From positions 744,001-808,000 of the forward strand of contig NZ_JAIVAF010000001.1 in the NCBI RefSeq assembly GCF_020171805.1: DNA of 64,000 bases, written 5' to 3'. The notes beneath the pieces were generated by a model. It worked only from the letters and a program-made list of their open reading frames with translations, had not been told where the DNA came from and searched no databases. How positions within the stretch are numbered: the stretch's first letter is position 1; every line of letters begins with the position of its first letter. Made by a program: the position numbers and the translations under genes. This document shows, piece after piece, positions 9,390 to 18,164 of this stretch. The stretch comes from Guptibacillus algicola (lineage in GTDB: Bacteria > Bacillota > Bacilli > Bacillales > Guptibacillaceae).

Positions 9390-9413
9390 CCTTTATTGAG
9401 GCTAATTTTTTTT
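9384..9413 (+). terminator. Terminator of ytlACD
   Basis: AATTAGCC (9384-9391) pairs with GGCTAATT (9400-9407), followed by T. The stem includes the ytlD stop codon. Confidence 0.85.
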
Positions 9414-9419
9414 GACATA

Positions 9420-9463
9420 CAAAAAACCCCCCGGAAGTTAGTTATTAACTCTAACTTCCGGGG
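9420..9463 (-). terminator. Terminator of ytkD
   Basis: A perfect 13-bp stem, CCCCGGAAGTTAG (9429-9441) with CTAACTTCCGGGG (9451-9463). On the minus strand it ends in a U run. Confidence 0.9.
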
Positions 9464-9487
9464 TGCACTACCATTATTCTGGACTTT

Positions 9488-9961
9488 TTACCGAGATTTG
9501 TTCAACCTCTCGAGACAAAACGGTAGCACATTGTCTTTCATCATAAAGCTATAACGCTCATTTGTTACTAGATCATTAGGAAGATTGTCGAGCAATACTG
9601 GGCCATTCGTTTCCATATAATCTGCTTTAGAGACGAGATGATCGATATCTGCGTAGTAGACGTTTTTGATGATTGTTCCACCTTTGCCTTCTACTCGATA
9701 CTGTCCCACGTACTGCATCGTACTCACTACGCCTCCTGTTTCTTCGTAAACCTCGCGCACTGCAGCCTCTTTTGCAGATTCACCCTCTTCAACTTTTCCA
9801 CCAGGAAACTCAATTCCTCGCCTTGAATGTTCTGTCAGAAGCCACTTTCCTTCAAGCTGACAAATGACCCAAACATGCTTTGGAGAACCGGAATAAGGAT
9901 GATCCTGAAAAGAAAGTGTTACCTGATTATGATAATAATCCGTAAACGTAAGTTCGCTCAT
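9488..9961 (-). CDS. ytkD: Nudix hydrolase, 8-oxo-dGTPase type (YtkD)
   Basis: A 157-residue Nudix enzyme whose box GGKVEEGESAKEAAVREV continues into EETGG, matching GX5EX7REUXEEXGU. In B. subtilis YtkD (MutTA) cleans oxidised dGTP from the nucleotide pool, and the position next to ytlACD is conserved with that species. The ATG at 9961 has GAGGTT upstream. It is transcribed convergently with ytlD, and the two have back-to-back terminators. The assignment is by the motif and synteny. Confidence 0.88.
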   Translation of the reverse strand: MSELTFTDYYHNQVTLSFQDHPYSGSPKHVWVICQLEGKWLLTEHSRRGIEFPGGKVEEGESAKEAAVREVYEETGGVVSTMQYVGQYRVEGKGGTIIKNVYYADIDHLVSKADYMETNGPVLLDNLPNDLVTNERYSFMMKDNVLPFCLERLNKSR

Positions 9962-10098
9962 TTGATAACCTCGTCTTTTAGTTTCTAACTTTATTGTAAA
10001 AGAGTACGGAAGGGATGTCCAATTTACATGATTTGATCAGAGAGTTTTTAAGATTTAGCTTCAATAAAAAAACACGGGCTTCTCTAAGCCCATGTTCC

Positions 10099-10623
10099 TT
10101 ATTTGATCGTAAAGTTTTGAATAATCCAGTCATTATTAACATATTCAAAATTAATGTTGATCGTGTAATTTCCATACAAATCTGATTGATTTGATTGTAC
10201 AAGCTGATATTCAAACTCGTTCATTTTTTTAACATCATAGTCGTTCTCATAATCAACCCAAGGAAATAGTTCTGTAGGCTTCAAATATAGTGCACCATCT
10301 TTTTCTTCATAGTAAAAGTCTGTGATTTTATTGGATAGCTCTTCTGACGCCACTCCTTGTAGGTGATTACTCATTTCTTCTTTAGAAGAGAAGTTTTCTA
10401 CTTTATACTGATCATCTGTCTTTTGGACGACACGGTTTGTAAGTTCTTTGGTTAACGTTACTTCATCTAGCTCTTTCACAGCGATGGATTTCGCTTCGGC
10501 TTTTGTTTCAAAGCTCGAAACCATCATTTCCGTATGATTTTGGGCGACTTTATTTAAATCAGCTCCACAGCCTGCAGTTATACTCACCATTGAAAATAGT
10601 AGTAGCATGCTTATGTATCTCAT
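10099..10623 (-). CDS. Lipoprotein of unknown function
   Basis: I use the ATG at 10623 (AAAGGATGGG upstream), giving 174 residues. The first about 20 residues form a lipoprotein signal ending in ITAGC, so the mature protein is probably tethered outside the membrane. The rest is acidic and lysine-rich with no family I recognise. Several segments (VTLTKELTNRVVQKTDDQYKV; YYEEKDGALYLKP) read like beta-strands of a small extracytoplasmic domain. It stands alone on the minus strand. Confidence 0.65.
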   Translation of the reverse strand: MRYISMLLLFSMVSITAGCGADLNKVAQNHTEMMVSSFETKAEAKSIAVKELDEVTLTKELTNRVVQKTDDQYKVENFSSKEEMSNHLQGVASEELSNKITDFYYEEKDGALYLKPTELFPWVDYENDYDVKKMNEFEYQLVQSNQSDLYGNYTININFEYVNNDWIIQNFTIK

Positions 10624-10813
10624 TATAATTCCCATCCTTTTGTTCGTTGTGTTTTGGTCTATAAGTACGTTTCCTCAATTTCCACGGTGTCAAACCGCTC
10701 ATTTCAATTAATAGACTTTTTTACTATTAAACCAGGCTTTTTTTACTTATTCCTTCTATAATATATGACGATTAAATAGACTGAAAAGTTTCATAATACG
10801 AGAATTTCCCAAA

Positions 10814-10840
10814 CAAAAAGAACCGGATTTACCGGTTCAG
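10814..10840 (-). terminator. Terminator of the YjcZ-like gene
   Basis: AACCGG and CCGGTT are separated by five bases, with U on the minus-strand side. Confidence 0.8.
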
Positions 10841-10844
10841 TTTT

Positions 10845-10994
10845 TTAGCAATATGGATTATATCCTGCTCCGCCAACTTGAGGTGGTGGGCAGCAACCTC
10901 CACCAAATGCGCCTGCTCCAACGATAATTAATAGCAAGAATAGTACTACGATCAATGCAAAGCCTTTTCCGTAACCACCTTGTTCTTTACCCAT
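10845..10994 (-). CDS. YjcZ-like sporulation peptide
   Basis: A 49-residue open frame from ATG 10994. It starts with a Gly-rich polar stretch ([17 protein letters not shown]), has one hydrophobic helix ([19 protein letters not shown]), and ends in a Cys/Pro/Gly tail ([12 protein letters not shown]) and YC. The helix with LLIIVGA is the hallmark of the YjcZ family of small sporulation membrane proteins. A GGGGGG stretch lies upstream and a clean terminator follows. It is probably made in the developing spore. Confidence 0.8.
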   Translation of the reverse strand: MGKEQGGYGKGFALIVVLFLLLIIVGAGAFGGGCCPPPQVGGAGYNPYC

Positions 10995-11145
10995 ATACAT
11001 ATCCCCCCAAAATGATTAATCACTACACTATACTGTATGTCATAAACCTAAATTAGGAAGGGCATTAGCGGAGAAAACGGAAAATTTAAAGGCATTCGGC
11101 TTAATCGCTCTTAAACGAGATGATTCAGATGTTTAGTAGGACAAA

Positions 11146-11172
11146 GAAAAAAGCTGTCGAAGACGACAGCTT
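11146..11172 (-). terminator. Terminator of the 11181-11510 gene
   Basis: AAGCTGTCG (11151-11159) pairs with CGACAGCTT (11164-11172), with a U run on minus. Confidence 0.85.
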
Positions 11173-11180
11173 AAAGTGGA

Positions 11181-11510
11181 CTATTTTTTTAACGCGTTGA
11201 GGACGCCCATTTGCTCAATTTGAGCTTTTGTCTCTGGTGTACCCAATTTATGCACCCAGTAATAAAGGTCATAGATAGCGTTATCCGTCCAATCACGATG
11301 GCTATCAACCTTGTGCTCATCGAAATGGTTTGTTGAAAAGAAATCATGCTGTTGAACATACTTCTGAGACCTTAATTTCTCGATTACTCGCTCTAGCTCT
11401 AAATATTCTTCGCCATTCGCTTTAATTTTAAAAGAGTTTAGTTGATGACCTTCTATTTCTGTTTCATGAAGCTCGCCTTTAGGAGTAACGTAATATGTTT
11501 TCTTAATCAT
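11181..11510 (-). CDS. Conserved-looking small cytosolic protein, unknown function
   Basis: I do not recognise a family. The 109-residue product starts with beta-strand-like segments (KKTYYVTPKGELHETEIEG) and continues with a charged helical region ending in DNAIYDLYYWVHKLGTPETK. It has no signal peptide or membrane segment. The ATG at 11510 has GGAGG upstream. A second small gene begins about 20 bases upstream (11532-11756), so the two may be cotranscribed. A terminator follows. Confidence 0.65.
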   Translation of the reverse strand: MIKKTYYVTPKGELHETEIEGHQLNSFKIKANGEEYLELERVIEKLRSQKYVQQHDFFSTNHFDEHKVDSHRDWTDNAIYDLYYWVHKLGTPETKAQIEQMGVLNALKK

Positions 11511-11531
11511 TTGTATCCTCCTTCAATCATT

Positions 11532-11756
11532 TTAAACTGGACTTTCTTCTTTATGGCTATACCCTTTATACTCATGCTGTGCTGCATCGATCGTTTCATA
11601 AACAGAAGCGAGGCTAGAACGAAAGACTCCAACATCTCTTCCAGACTCTTTCGCTTCTTCTACACGACGATCGTAAAGAGCTTTTTCTTCAACGTCTGGA
11701 ATAACATGAAACTGCTTTTCATCATGGTCAACGATCACTAGGATACTACTTTCCAT
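11532..11756 (-). CDS. Small hypothetical protein
   Basis: A 74-residue protein, unknown to me. It begins MESSILVIVDHDEKQFHVIP, then a charged helix (EEKALYDRRVEEAKESGRD) and an acidic tail. GAGGAAAGG precedes the ATG at 11756. It is followed closely by the 11181-11510 gene on the same strand, so the pair is probably one operon. There is no membrane segment. Confidence 0.6.
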   Translation of the reverse strand: MESSILVIVDHDEKQFHVIPDVEEKALYDRRVEEAKESGRDVGVFRSSLASVYETIDAAQHEYKGYSHKEESPV

Positions 11757-11900
11757 TGCCTTTCCTCCTCATGTCCGATCTTGTATGTAACTTTACCCGA
11801 AACAATAGCATGCTAATCTTTTATTATTACAACAAAAACGCTTATGAATTTGTGTTAAAATGAACGGATGAATCTATAGAATGAAGTTCAGGTGATGATC

Positions 11901-14075
11901 ATGAATTTTACGAAAACCCCCCATCATGCAATATCCGAATATGACCTGGCGGCGCCTTTAACATCTAAAGATGCAAAACGGTTTGACCACAGTGACCTTG
12001 ATTCAAACTTTTTCGAAGAATTAACCAACACTGGCATCCGATTAAATGAACGACAGACGCAAGCTGTGAGACATACTGCTGGACCTCTCTTAACGATAGC
12101 AGGTGCTGGAAGTGGCAAAACATCTGTACTGACGGCTCGCACGGCGTACCTTATGACAGTGGAAGGGATCGATCCTTCTAACATATTACTCATTACATTT
12201 ACGAGAAAAGCTTCTGAAGAAATGCGCCACCGCATCAGCACTCTTCCCGGTGTAGAGCCAACACATGCAAACCGGTTAACTGCTGGTACATTTCACTCTA
12301 TCTTCTTAAAGCTACTGCGAAGCCTAGGGTATAATCAGAAGATCTTGAATAGCGAACGCCATAAGCAAATCATTATGAAAAGTATCCTAAAAAAAATAAA
12401 TAGTAACCAAAGCTCGCTTCCTGAAATCATGCTTTCTTCTATTTCTTCATGTAAGGTTAAAATGATAAAGCCCAAGGATCTACCAGAAGAAAAGGAAACA
12501 GAAGAGTTAAGAAAGGCTTATCAAGAATATGAAACTTGGAAATCATCAAATGGCTACATGGATTTTGATGATATTCTTGTTTTTACATATCAGGAATTCG
12601 AAAACAACCCAAACCTGCTCGAGAAGATGCAAAAACGATTTCAGTATGTACTCGTTGATGAATTTCAAGATACGAATCCAATTCAATATGAGCTCATCAA
12701 AATGATAGCCGCACCAGAAAATCATTTATTTGTTGTAGGCGACGATGATCAGGTGATCTACTCATTCAACGGGGCAAACAGTTCTATCATTCTTGAATTT
12801 GATAAGACCTACCGAGATGCGATGGTTGTAACTCTTGATACAAACTACCGTTCAACTCCAGATATTGTAGGCCTCGGAAACCACGTCATCAAACATAACG
12901 AGTACAGACGATCGAAATGGATGAATGCAACGGCAAAAGAAGGATGTAAGCCTTCTTATATTCGTCCTGCAACGACTGAGGATGAAGCTACAGTTGTACT
13001 GGACCATATAAGAAAGCAGCATCGAGAATGGAATGAGGTCGTCATTCTTACTAGAACCTATACAAATGCAAGAGCCATTTTCGAACAACTCGTCGAGCAA
13101 GACATTCCCTTTAATGCTCATGGAATGAAGCAAGTTTTCTATGAACAAACCATTATCAAGGGGATGCTCGACCATTTGAGGCTCGCTTATCAGCACGAGA
13201 ACCTTGATGCAACAGCTGCCGTTCTACCTTCACTTTTTATAAACCAGGAAGCCGGTATGCGCCATATCGAGATGGAGAATTTTGTTGAACCAGTTGATTT
13301 TCCTCTTAGGCATTTGACTTCATGGAAAACATTACGCCCCTTTCAACAAAAGGCAATTGAAAAGCGTATAAGCTTAATTAAAGAAGCCAAACGCCTTCAT
13401 CCACAAAAGTCTATTCAACTGTTGCGTGAAGACTATATGAAGCATTTAGACAATGCGAACGATGAAACAATTACCGTTCATAAAACAACGTTAAAAGAAA
13501 TGATGGATGAACTCGAATTTTCAAGCTCACGATTCGAAACACTGCCTGAATTTCTTGGGTATGTAGACAGAGTCATTGATCGATTTAATGAACATAAAAA
13601 GAAACCCTATACGAAAAATGCCTTATCACTGTTATCGATTCATCAAGCAAAAGGACTAGAATTTCCTGTCGTATACTTAATTGGTGCTTCAGAGACGATA
13701 CTTCCTCACGTATCTGCTTTGACATCGATGAAGGATAAAGAAGCTTCACAAAAGCAGCTTTACCTAAAGAACCCTTCTGCTGACTTAGAAGAAGAACGTA
13801 GACTGTGCTATGTAGCGATCACTCGAGCGAAAGAGGAACTGTACATCAGTTCACCGGAAAAGCACCTTGGCAAACTGACCCCTGTGTCACGATTTTTAAC
13901 GGAAGCCTTTAAAAAGAAAAAACCGATATCAGATTACCAAGTGAAAGCGTGGGTCTGTTCTGGGGAGTTCTGCAAAGGCTGGATGAAAATAAGTGGCGAT
14001 CAACCTGACGAGAAACAGTGTCCTTTATGCAAAAAGCCTATGATTATCTCGCAAAAGGCACTATTAAAACGATGA
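11901..14075 (+). CDS. UvrD/Rep-type superfamily 1 DNA helicase (YjcD-like)
   Basis: A 724-residue 3'-5' helicase. The Walker A is AGAGSGKT (about residue 70), motif Ia is TFTRKASEEMRHR, Walker B is LVDEFQDTNPIQYE, motif III is VVGDDDQVIYSFNGA, and motif VI is CYVAITRAKEEL. The C-terminus adds a probable zinc site, with Cys pairs in VCSGEFC and QCPLCKKP, not typical of UvrD or PcrA. Length and layout resemble B. subtilis YjcD. I start at the ATG at 11901 because AGGTGAT fits it best; a GTG at 11892 is in frame. It probably acts in DNA repair or replication restart. Confidence 0.85.
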   Translation: MNFTKTPHHAISEYDLAAPLTSKDAKRFDHSDLDSNFFEELTNTGIRLNERQTQAVRHTAGPLLTIAGAGSGKTSVLTARTAYLMTVEGIDPSNILLITFTRKASEEMRHRISTLPGVEPTHANRLTAGTFHSIFLKLLRSLGYNQKILNSERHKQIIMKSILKKINSNQSSLPEIMLSSISSCKVKMIKPKDLPEEKETEELRKAYQEYETWKSSNGYMDFDDILVFTYQEFENNPNLLEKMQKRFQYVLVDEFQDTNPIQYELIKMIAAPENHLFVVGDDDQVIYSFNGANSSIILEFDKTYRDAMVVTLDTNYRSTPDIVGLGNHVIKHNEYRRSKWMNATAKEGCKPSYIRPATTEDEATVVLDHIRKQHREWNEVVILTRTYTNARAIFEQLVEQDIPFNAHGMKQVFYEQTIIKGMLDHLRLAYQHENLDATAAVLPSLFINQEAGMRHIEMENFVEPVDFPLRHLTSWKTLRPFQQKAIEKRISLIKEAKRLHPQKSIQLLREDYMKHLDNANDETITVHKTTLKEMMDELEFSSSRFETLPEFLGYVDRVIDRFNEHKKKPYTKNALSLLSIHQAKGLEFPVVYLIGASETILPHVSALTSMKDKEASQKQLYLKNPSADLEEERRLCYVAITRAKEELYISSPEKHLGKLTPVSRFLTEAFKKKKPISDYQVKAWVCSGEFCKGWMKISGDQPDEKQCPLCKKPMIISQKALLKR

Positions 14076-14197
14076 ATATGTCACAGCAATAATCTTTGTT
14101 GCGCTTTGATTACAAGTTATTTAAGAGATATTAAACAGCCCGTTTTTATGCTTGATACATGCTATAGTATAAAAAAAAGCGCAACAGGAGGGCTCCG

Positions 14198-14386
14198 ATG
14201 AGCAGCATTCGGTATGAAACTATCTTTCAGAAACAGCTTGCAAATGGAACAGTCATTGGAATTATGGATTACTTAGAGGGCAAGCTGATCAGATTGAACT
14301 TACATGATGAGGAGCCGGAGTATCTCAACCCGGAATTAAAGGAATTCTTCCAAAATGAACGAAAAAAAGTGCATGTACCTCAATAA
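14198..14386 (+). CDS. Small hypothetical protein
   Basis: A 62-residue cytosolic-looking protein that I do not recognise. ATG 14198 has an AGGAGGG ribosome binding site. The sequence is mildly charged, with a possible helical C-terminal part (PELKEFFQNERKKVH). A strong terminator follows at 14423, so it is a monocistronic gene. Confidence 0.65.
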   Translation: MSSIRYETIFQKQLANGTVIGIMDYLEGKLIRLNLHDEEPEYLNPELKEFFQNERKKVHVPQ

Positions 14387-14422
14387 TCTATAAAATATTC
14401 AAGTCTCTCTTTGAGACTCTCA

Positions 14423-14453
14423 AGCAGTCGAGAAATACTCGACTGCTTTTTTA
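14423..14453 (+). terminator. Terminator of the 14198 gene
   Basis: AGCAGTCGAG (14423-14432) pairs with CTCGACTGCT (14438-14447), followed by T. Confidence 0.88.
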
Positions 14454-14587
14454 ATGTTTTTAAAAAAATCAACGTTCATCAAGGTTTTAAACTCTTTCAA
14501 TTAGAGGTTCCTATTGTGTATAAATGTTAGGGAAATCGAGAAGGATAAAATAATATATTACAATCACAAAAAATATGTATGAAAAAG

Positions 14588-14614
14588 GTTTGATATAAAA
14601 AATAAGTAGGGAAT
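14588..14614 (+). promoter_or_regulatory. Candidate sigma-B promoter for two micro-ORFs
   Basis: GTTTGA (14588-14593) and GGGAAT (14609-14614) are separated by 15 bases and match the sigma-B pattern GTTTAA/GGGTAT, though the spacing is at the long end. rsbQ and rsbP for the sigma-B energy pathway are in the same window. This is inference only. Confidence 0.45.
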
Positions 14615-14660
14615 AAAAGTAGTAGCAGTCGAAATGGCTACTCTGAAGGAGGAAAAAGAC

Positions 14661-14732
14661 ATGTTAAAGCAAGTACTAGTTATTATAGGTATTGTAGTTG
14701 TTGTCCTATTTGTAGTTAACGCCCTATTTTAA
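14661..14732 (+). CDS. Micro-ORF 1: 23-residue hydrophobic peptide
   Basis: ATG 14661 is preceded by GAAGGAGG. The 23 codons encode MLKQVLVIIGIVVVVLFVV then NALF, a single transmembrane helix with a lysine at its start. It is followed 38 bp later by a second similar peptide. The spacing, repeated Shine-Dalgarno sites and the terminator at 14851 make a real small operon likely. The function is unknown; a membrane stress peptide or a type I toxin-like role are possibilities. Confidence 0.6.
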   Translation: MLKQVLVIIGIVVVVLFVVNALF

Positions 14733-14770
14733 ATTCCATTAGAAAAACATGTTGTAAGGAGGAAAGAGAA

Positions 14771-14839
14771 ATGGTTAGAACAATTTTAATGATCATCGGT
14801 GCTATCGCCGTTATTGCTGCAATCTTATCATTTATTTAA
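14771..14839 (+). CDS. Micro-ORF 2: 22-residue hydrophobic peptide
   Basis: ATG 14771 has AAGGAGGAAAG upstream. The product, MVRTILMIIGAIAVIAAILS then FI, shares the MIIG/VIIG pattern with micro-ORF 1, which suggests tandem duplication. Both are too short for standard annotation. A bidirectional-looking terminator follows. Confidence 0.6.
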   Translation: MVRTILMIIGAIAVIAAILSFI

Positions 14840-14850
14840 TTATTAAAGAA

Positions 14851-14884
14851 TGCGCCTAGAACGATTGTTCTAGGCGCATTTTTA
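14851..14884 (+). terminator. Terminator of the micro-ORF operon
   Basis: A perfect 12-bp stem, TGCGCCTAGAAC with GTTCTAGGCGCA, over a four-base loop, then T. Confidence 0.9.
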
Positions 14885-14886
14885 TA

Positions 14887-14970
14887 TTATCGTTTATCGT
14901 TATTCTTCTTGACTTCATCGACTTTGGACTTAGGGATGTATATGAAAATCGCCTTCTTTTTGCTGTTCAT
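14887..14970 (-). CDS. Micro-ORF, 27-residue basic peptide
   Basis: ATG 14970 on the minus strand has GAAGGAGAT four bases upstream. The 27-codon frame begins MNSKKKAIFIYIPKSK and ends in a lysine- and asparagine-rich tail. I do not recognise it. The excellent ribosome binding site is the main support. It converges on the micro-ORF operon and shares the hairpin region at 14851. Confidence 0.45.
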   Translation of the reverse strand: MNSKKKAIFIYIPKSKVDEVKKNNDKR

Positions 14971-15239
14971 ATTAATCTCCTTCAAGATGGAATTATTTCG
15001 CTCACCTATCTAATTTTACTTGATACGAAACATAAGAATCAACTCTAAATGGTATTTTATTTAAACCGAAGCTTTTTTACTACCTTGACTAAGGAGATAT
15101 GGCGTCCACATCTGTCAACAAATCGATGAATTTACATGACTAAGATTGTTGTATCGTTGATATACTTGTTTTATACTATAGATAATTAAGATTGTGAAAT
15201 CAATCACATTAATTAGCTACTATTGAAGGGGTGAACCTA

Positions 15240-15536
15240 TTGTTTAAACAGCCTTTAAAAATGTTTCGAGGCGTAGGGTACGCTGAAGGGATATCCTTCC
15301 TACTACTTCTCGGAATAGCGATGCCACTTAAATATATGCTGGATATGCCTCTTGCAGTAACAATTGTTGGCGCTATTCACGGAGGACTATTCGTACTCTA
15401 TATCGCTGTGATCTTATATGTGACGCTAGTAAAGAAATGGTCGTTCCTCAAAGCCTTCCTTGCTGTTGTATCATCTGTCATTCCCTTTGGCCCGTTCATT
15501 TTTGACGCTAAACTTATCAATCAATCAGAAGCCTAA
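15240..15536 (+). CDS. DUF3817 family membrane protein
   Basis: A 98-residue protein with about three transmembrane helices. MFRGVGYAEGISFLLLLGIA, MPLKYM and IHGGLFVLYIAVIL are typical of DUF3817. I choose the TTG at 15240, which AAGGGGTG supports, over the GTG at 15231. The family's function is not known. It stands alone on the plus strand. Confidence 0.82.
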   Translation: MFKQPLKMFRGVGYAEGISFLLLLGIAMPLKYMLDMPLAVTIVGAIHGGLFVLYIAVILYVTLVKKWSFLKAFLAVVSSVIPFGPFIFDAKLINQSEA

Positions 15537-15540
15537 TCAA

Positions 15541-15570
15541 AAGGAAGGACCGAAACGGCCCTTCCTTTTC
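15541..15570. terminator. Bidirectional terminator between the 15240 gene and menC
   Basis: AAGGAAGG and CCTTCCTT form a stem with one internal mismatch. A and T runs flank both sides. Confidence 0.8.
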
Positions 15571-15578
15571 TAATGGAA

Positions 15579-16679
15579 TCACAGAGTTTCTGTCGTTAAC
15601 GTAAGACGACTTAACTCATGACGATCGATCTCAAACCCTATCCCAGGCCCCTCTGGAACTGGAATGCGGCCATGATCTACTGTCACTTCTGGTGTGATGA
15701 TATCTTTCTCCCAATACCTTGAAGATGCTGAAATATCGCCAGGTATAGTGAAGCCTGGTAAGCTAGCGAGCGCTATATTGTGAGCTCTTCCAACCCCTGA
15801 TTCAAGCATCCCACCACACCAAACAGGAATTTCATTTTGCAAGCATAAATCATGGATCGCTCTACTCACTGTTAATCCACCCACACGACCAGGCTTAATA
15901 TTAACAATCTTACAACTCTCAAGTTGTAGAGCTCTTCTAACATCGTCATATGACGTAATGCTTTCATCTAAACACACAGGAGTCGAAAGGTGCTTTTGAA
16001 GTGAAGCATGATCCACGATATCATCAGAACCTAGCGGCTGTTCGATCATTAAAAGATCGTACTGATCAAGACTCTGGAGCTTCGTTATATCATCTAAACT
16101 GTAAGCAGAATTCGCATCCGCCATCAAATCGATCGATGGAAAACGTTCTCGAATCGCATGGACTATTTGAATATCTTGAGAAGGCTTTATTTTAATTTTA
16201 ATTCGTTCATAGCCTTCTGTTACTCTCTGCTCAATTTCATCAAGCATTCGTTCAGGTGAAGATGCTCCTACCGCAACTCCTGCTTTAATATGCTTTGAGG
16301 TGCCCCCTAGTGCCTGAGCAAGACTTATCTCTTCTCTTTTGGCATATAGATCCCAAATGGCTCCTTCAATTGCGTATTTAGCCATCGTATTGCGCCTGAT
16401 ACCACTTAAGCGCTTCGTGACATCAGTAGGATGGGTTAACGTGTGTTTCTTTAACTCTGGGATCATGATGTCTTTCAGCATGTGCCACGAAGTTGTTAGC
16501 GTTTCTTCTGTATACCACGGTGTTGTGAACGCCACCCCTTCTCCGAAACCTGATAATCCATCTTGATCAATCGCTTCAACAATGATTAAGTCGCGATCAT
16601 TCACTGTCTCCAAACTGTTTTCAAACGGCGTTTTCAGCTTCATTTTGATATGGTAAAGAATGACGGTATGTAATTTCAT
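15579..16679 (-). CDS. menC: o-Succinylbenzoate synthase
   Basis: A 366-residue enolase-superfamily enzyme that dehydrates SHCHC to o-succinylbenzoate in menaquinone synthesis. The catalytic lysines lie in RIKIKIKPSQ, the metal ligands in LMADANSAY, IEQPL and CLDES, and the second lysine in IVNIKPGRVGG. The length is right for MenC. The start overlaps the end of menE by four bases (ATGA), so it is translationally coupled. It is the last gene of the main men operon. Confidence 0.95.
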   Translation of the reverse strand: MKLHTVILYHIKMKLKTPFENSLETVNDRDLIIVEAIDQDGLSGFGEGVAFTTPWYTEETLTTSWHMLKDIMIPELKKHTLTHPTDVTKRLSGIRRNTMAKYAIEGAIWDLYAKREEISLAQALGGTSKHIKAGVAVGASSPERMLDEIEQRVTEGYERIKIKIKPSQDIQIVHAIRERFPSIDLMADANSAYSLDDITKLQSLDQYDLLMIEQPLGSDDIVDHASLQKHLSTPVCLDESITSYDDVRRALQLESCKIVNIKPGRVGGLTVSRAIHDLCLQNEIPVWCGGMLESGVGRAHNIALASLPGFTIPGDISASSRYWEKDIITPEVTVDHGRIPVPEGPGIGFEIDRHELSRLTLTTETL

Positions 16680-18136
16680 CGTTTCACTCCTAACAACCTT
16701 CTTTGAAGCTTATTCGCGCCATTTCTAGGGAGTTCATCAAGAAACGTTATCCGTTTTGGGAGTTTGTATCGAGCTAGTCTTTCAGAAAGAAAGGTAAGGA
16801 GCTCTTGTTCACTTACATGTTCTGCTTTCCGAACAACATAAGCAACGGGAACTTCCCCCCATTCTTCCTCCCTTATACTCGTCACACCAGCATCTAAAAT
16901 GTTTTCATGATCTAAAAGTGCTGCCTCAATTTCAGCAGGGTAGATGTTTTCTCCACCAGATATGATAAGATCTTTTCTTCGATCTAGAACAAAAAGAAAC
17001 CCTTCATCGTCGAGATACCCCTGATCTCCAGTATGGAACCAGCCATTTATGAATGAATCGCCTTCATTTTCGAGGTTGTAATACCCTGATGTTATGGTAG
17101 GACCCTTCACAATAATTTCTCCATGTTGAAAAGCTTCAACTTCTTTCCCATCCTCCATGATTCGTAACTCCGAAGGGAAGAGCGCTTTTCCCGCTGAACC
17201 TTGTTTACTCAACATGTATTCTGGTGAGAGTGTTACGATCTGTGAAGCCGTTTCTGTCATACCAAATGTTTGATAAACAGGAATTTGTTTTTCCTGACAA
17301 GTTGAAAGAAGAGGGTAAGGGGCTGGACCTCCGCCGAGAAGCATGCACCTAAAAGTTTCTGGATAGTGGGCACTTCCAAGCTCATCAAGCATACGTTTTA
17401 GCATCGCACTCACAACAGAAACGATTGTCACACCGTCTTTATGAATCGACTCGTTTACAGCCTTTGGGTCAAAGTGAGAATGCACTACTGTCGTGATACC
17501 ATATATAACACTTCTAAGTAGAATAGATAACCCACTCATATGATACATAGGTACGGCGCTCAACCATCGATCGCTCACATCGAGGCCGAGGTTCAAACTT
17601 GAGCTAATAGCACTCCACCAATGATTACCATAGGTAAGCATCACGCCTTTTGGTTTACCTGTTGTACCTGAAGTATACATAATGGTATGTAGCTGATTGA
17701 GAGCGATCGTTGTTTGTAACCCTTCACTAAGGTCTTCACCTGGTTCAACACGATCCCATGTTAGTAGAGAAACTTCAGTTTCAATTATAGCTTCTGTAGC
17801 TTTTCCTATGTAGGTTGTATCCGTAATCAAAAAAGAGAGCTCAGCGTCCGTAATTTGATAACGAAGCTCTGCACTTGTTAGACGAAAGTTTAATGGAACA
17901 ATAACAGCACCAATGTACATAAGAGCATGAAGACATAGTACCGTTTCTATTCCGTTTGCCATTAGAAACCCAACATGGTGTCCTTTTCTCACACCTCGTT
18001 TTTTTAACCCATTTGCCATCCGAAGAGAACTTCTCTGTAAATCTCGATACGTCCACTCGTTTTGGTTTTCGACGATTGCGATTCTATCAGGGGTCATATA
18101 GGCACGCTTATGCAGCCAATTAGGCATTGTCTCCAT
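16676..18136 (-). CDS. menE: o-Succinylbenzoate-CoA ligase
   Basis: A 486-residue ANL-superfamily enzyme that activates o-succinylbenzoate to its CoA ester. The AMP-binding loop is MYTSGTTGKPKGV, the ATP-binding segment is YQTFGMTETASQ, and the hinge is FVLDRRKDLIISGGENIYP. It follows menB after a hairpin terminator and overlaps menC, so menE-menC may be less expressed than the upstream genes. It is cytosolic. Confidence 0.95.
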   Translation of the reverse strand: METMPNWLHKRAYMTPDRIAIVENQNEWTYRDLQRSSLRMANGLKKRGVRKGHHVGFLMANGIETVLCLHALMYIGAVIVPLNFRLTSAELRYQITDAELSFLITDTTYIGKATEAIIETEVSLLTWDRVEPGEDLSEGLQTTIALNQLHTIMYTSGTTGKPKGVMLTYGNHWWSAISSSLNLGLDVSDRWLSAVPMYHMSGLSILLRSVIYGITTVVHSHFDPKAVNESIHKDGVTIVSVVSAMLKRMLDELGSAHYPETFRCMLLGGGPAPYPLLSTCQEKQIPVYQTFGMTETASQIVTLSPEYMLSKQGSAGKALFPSELRIMEDGKEVEAFQHGEIIVKGPTITSGYYNLENEGDSFINGWFHTGDQGYLDDEGFLFVLDRRKDLIISGGENIYPAEIEAALLDHENILDAGVTSIREEEWGEVPVAYVVRKAEHVSEQELLTFLSERLARYKLPKRITFLDELPRNGANKLQRRLLGVKR

Positions 18137-18164
18137 CAGTACCTCTCCTTTCTTTGTCGTTAAA

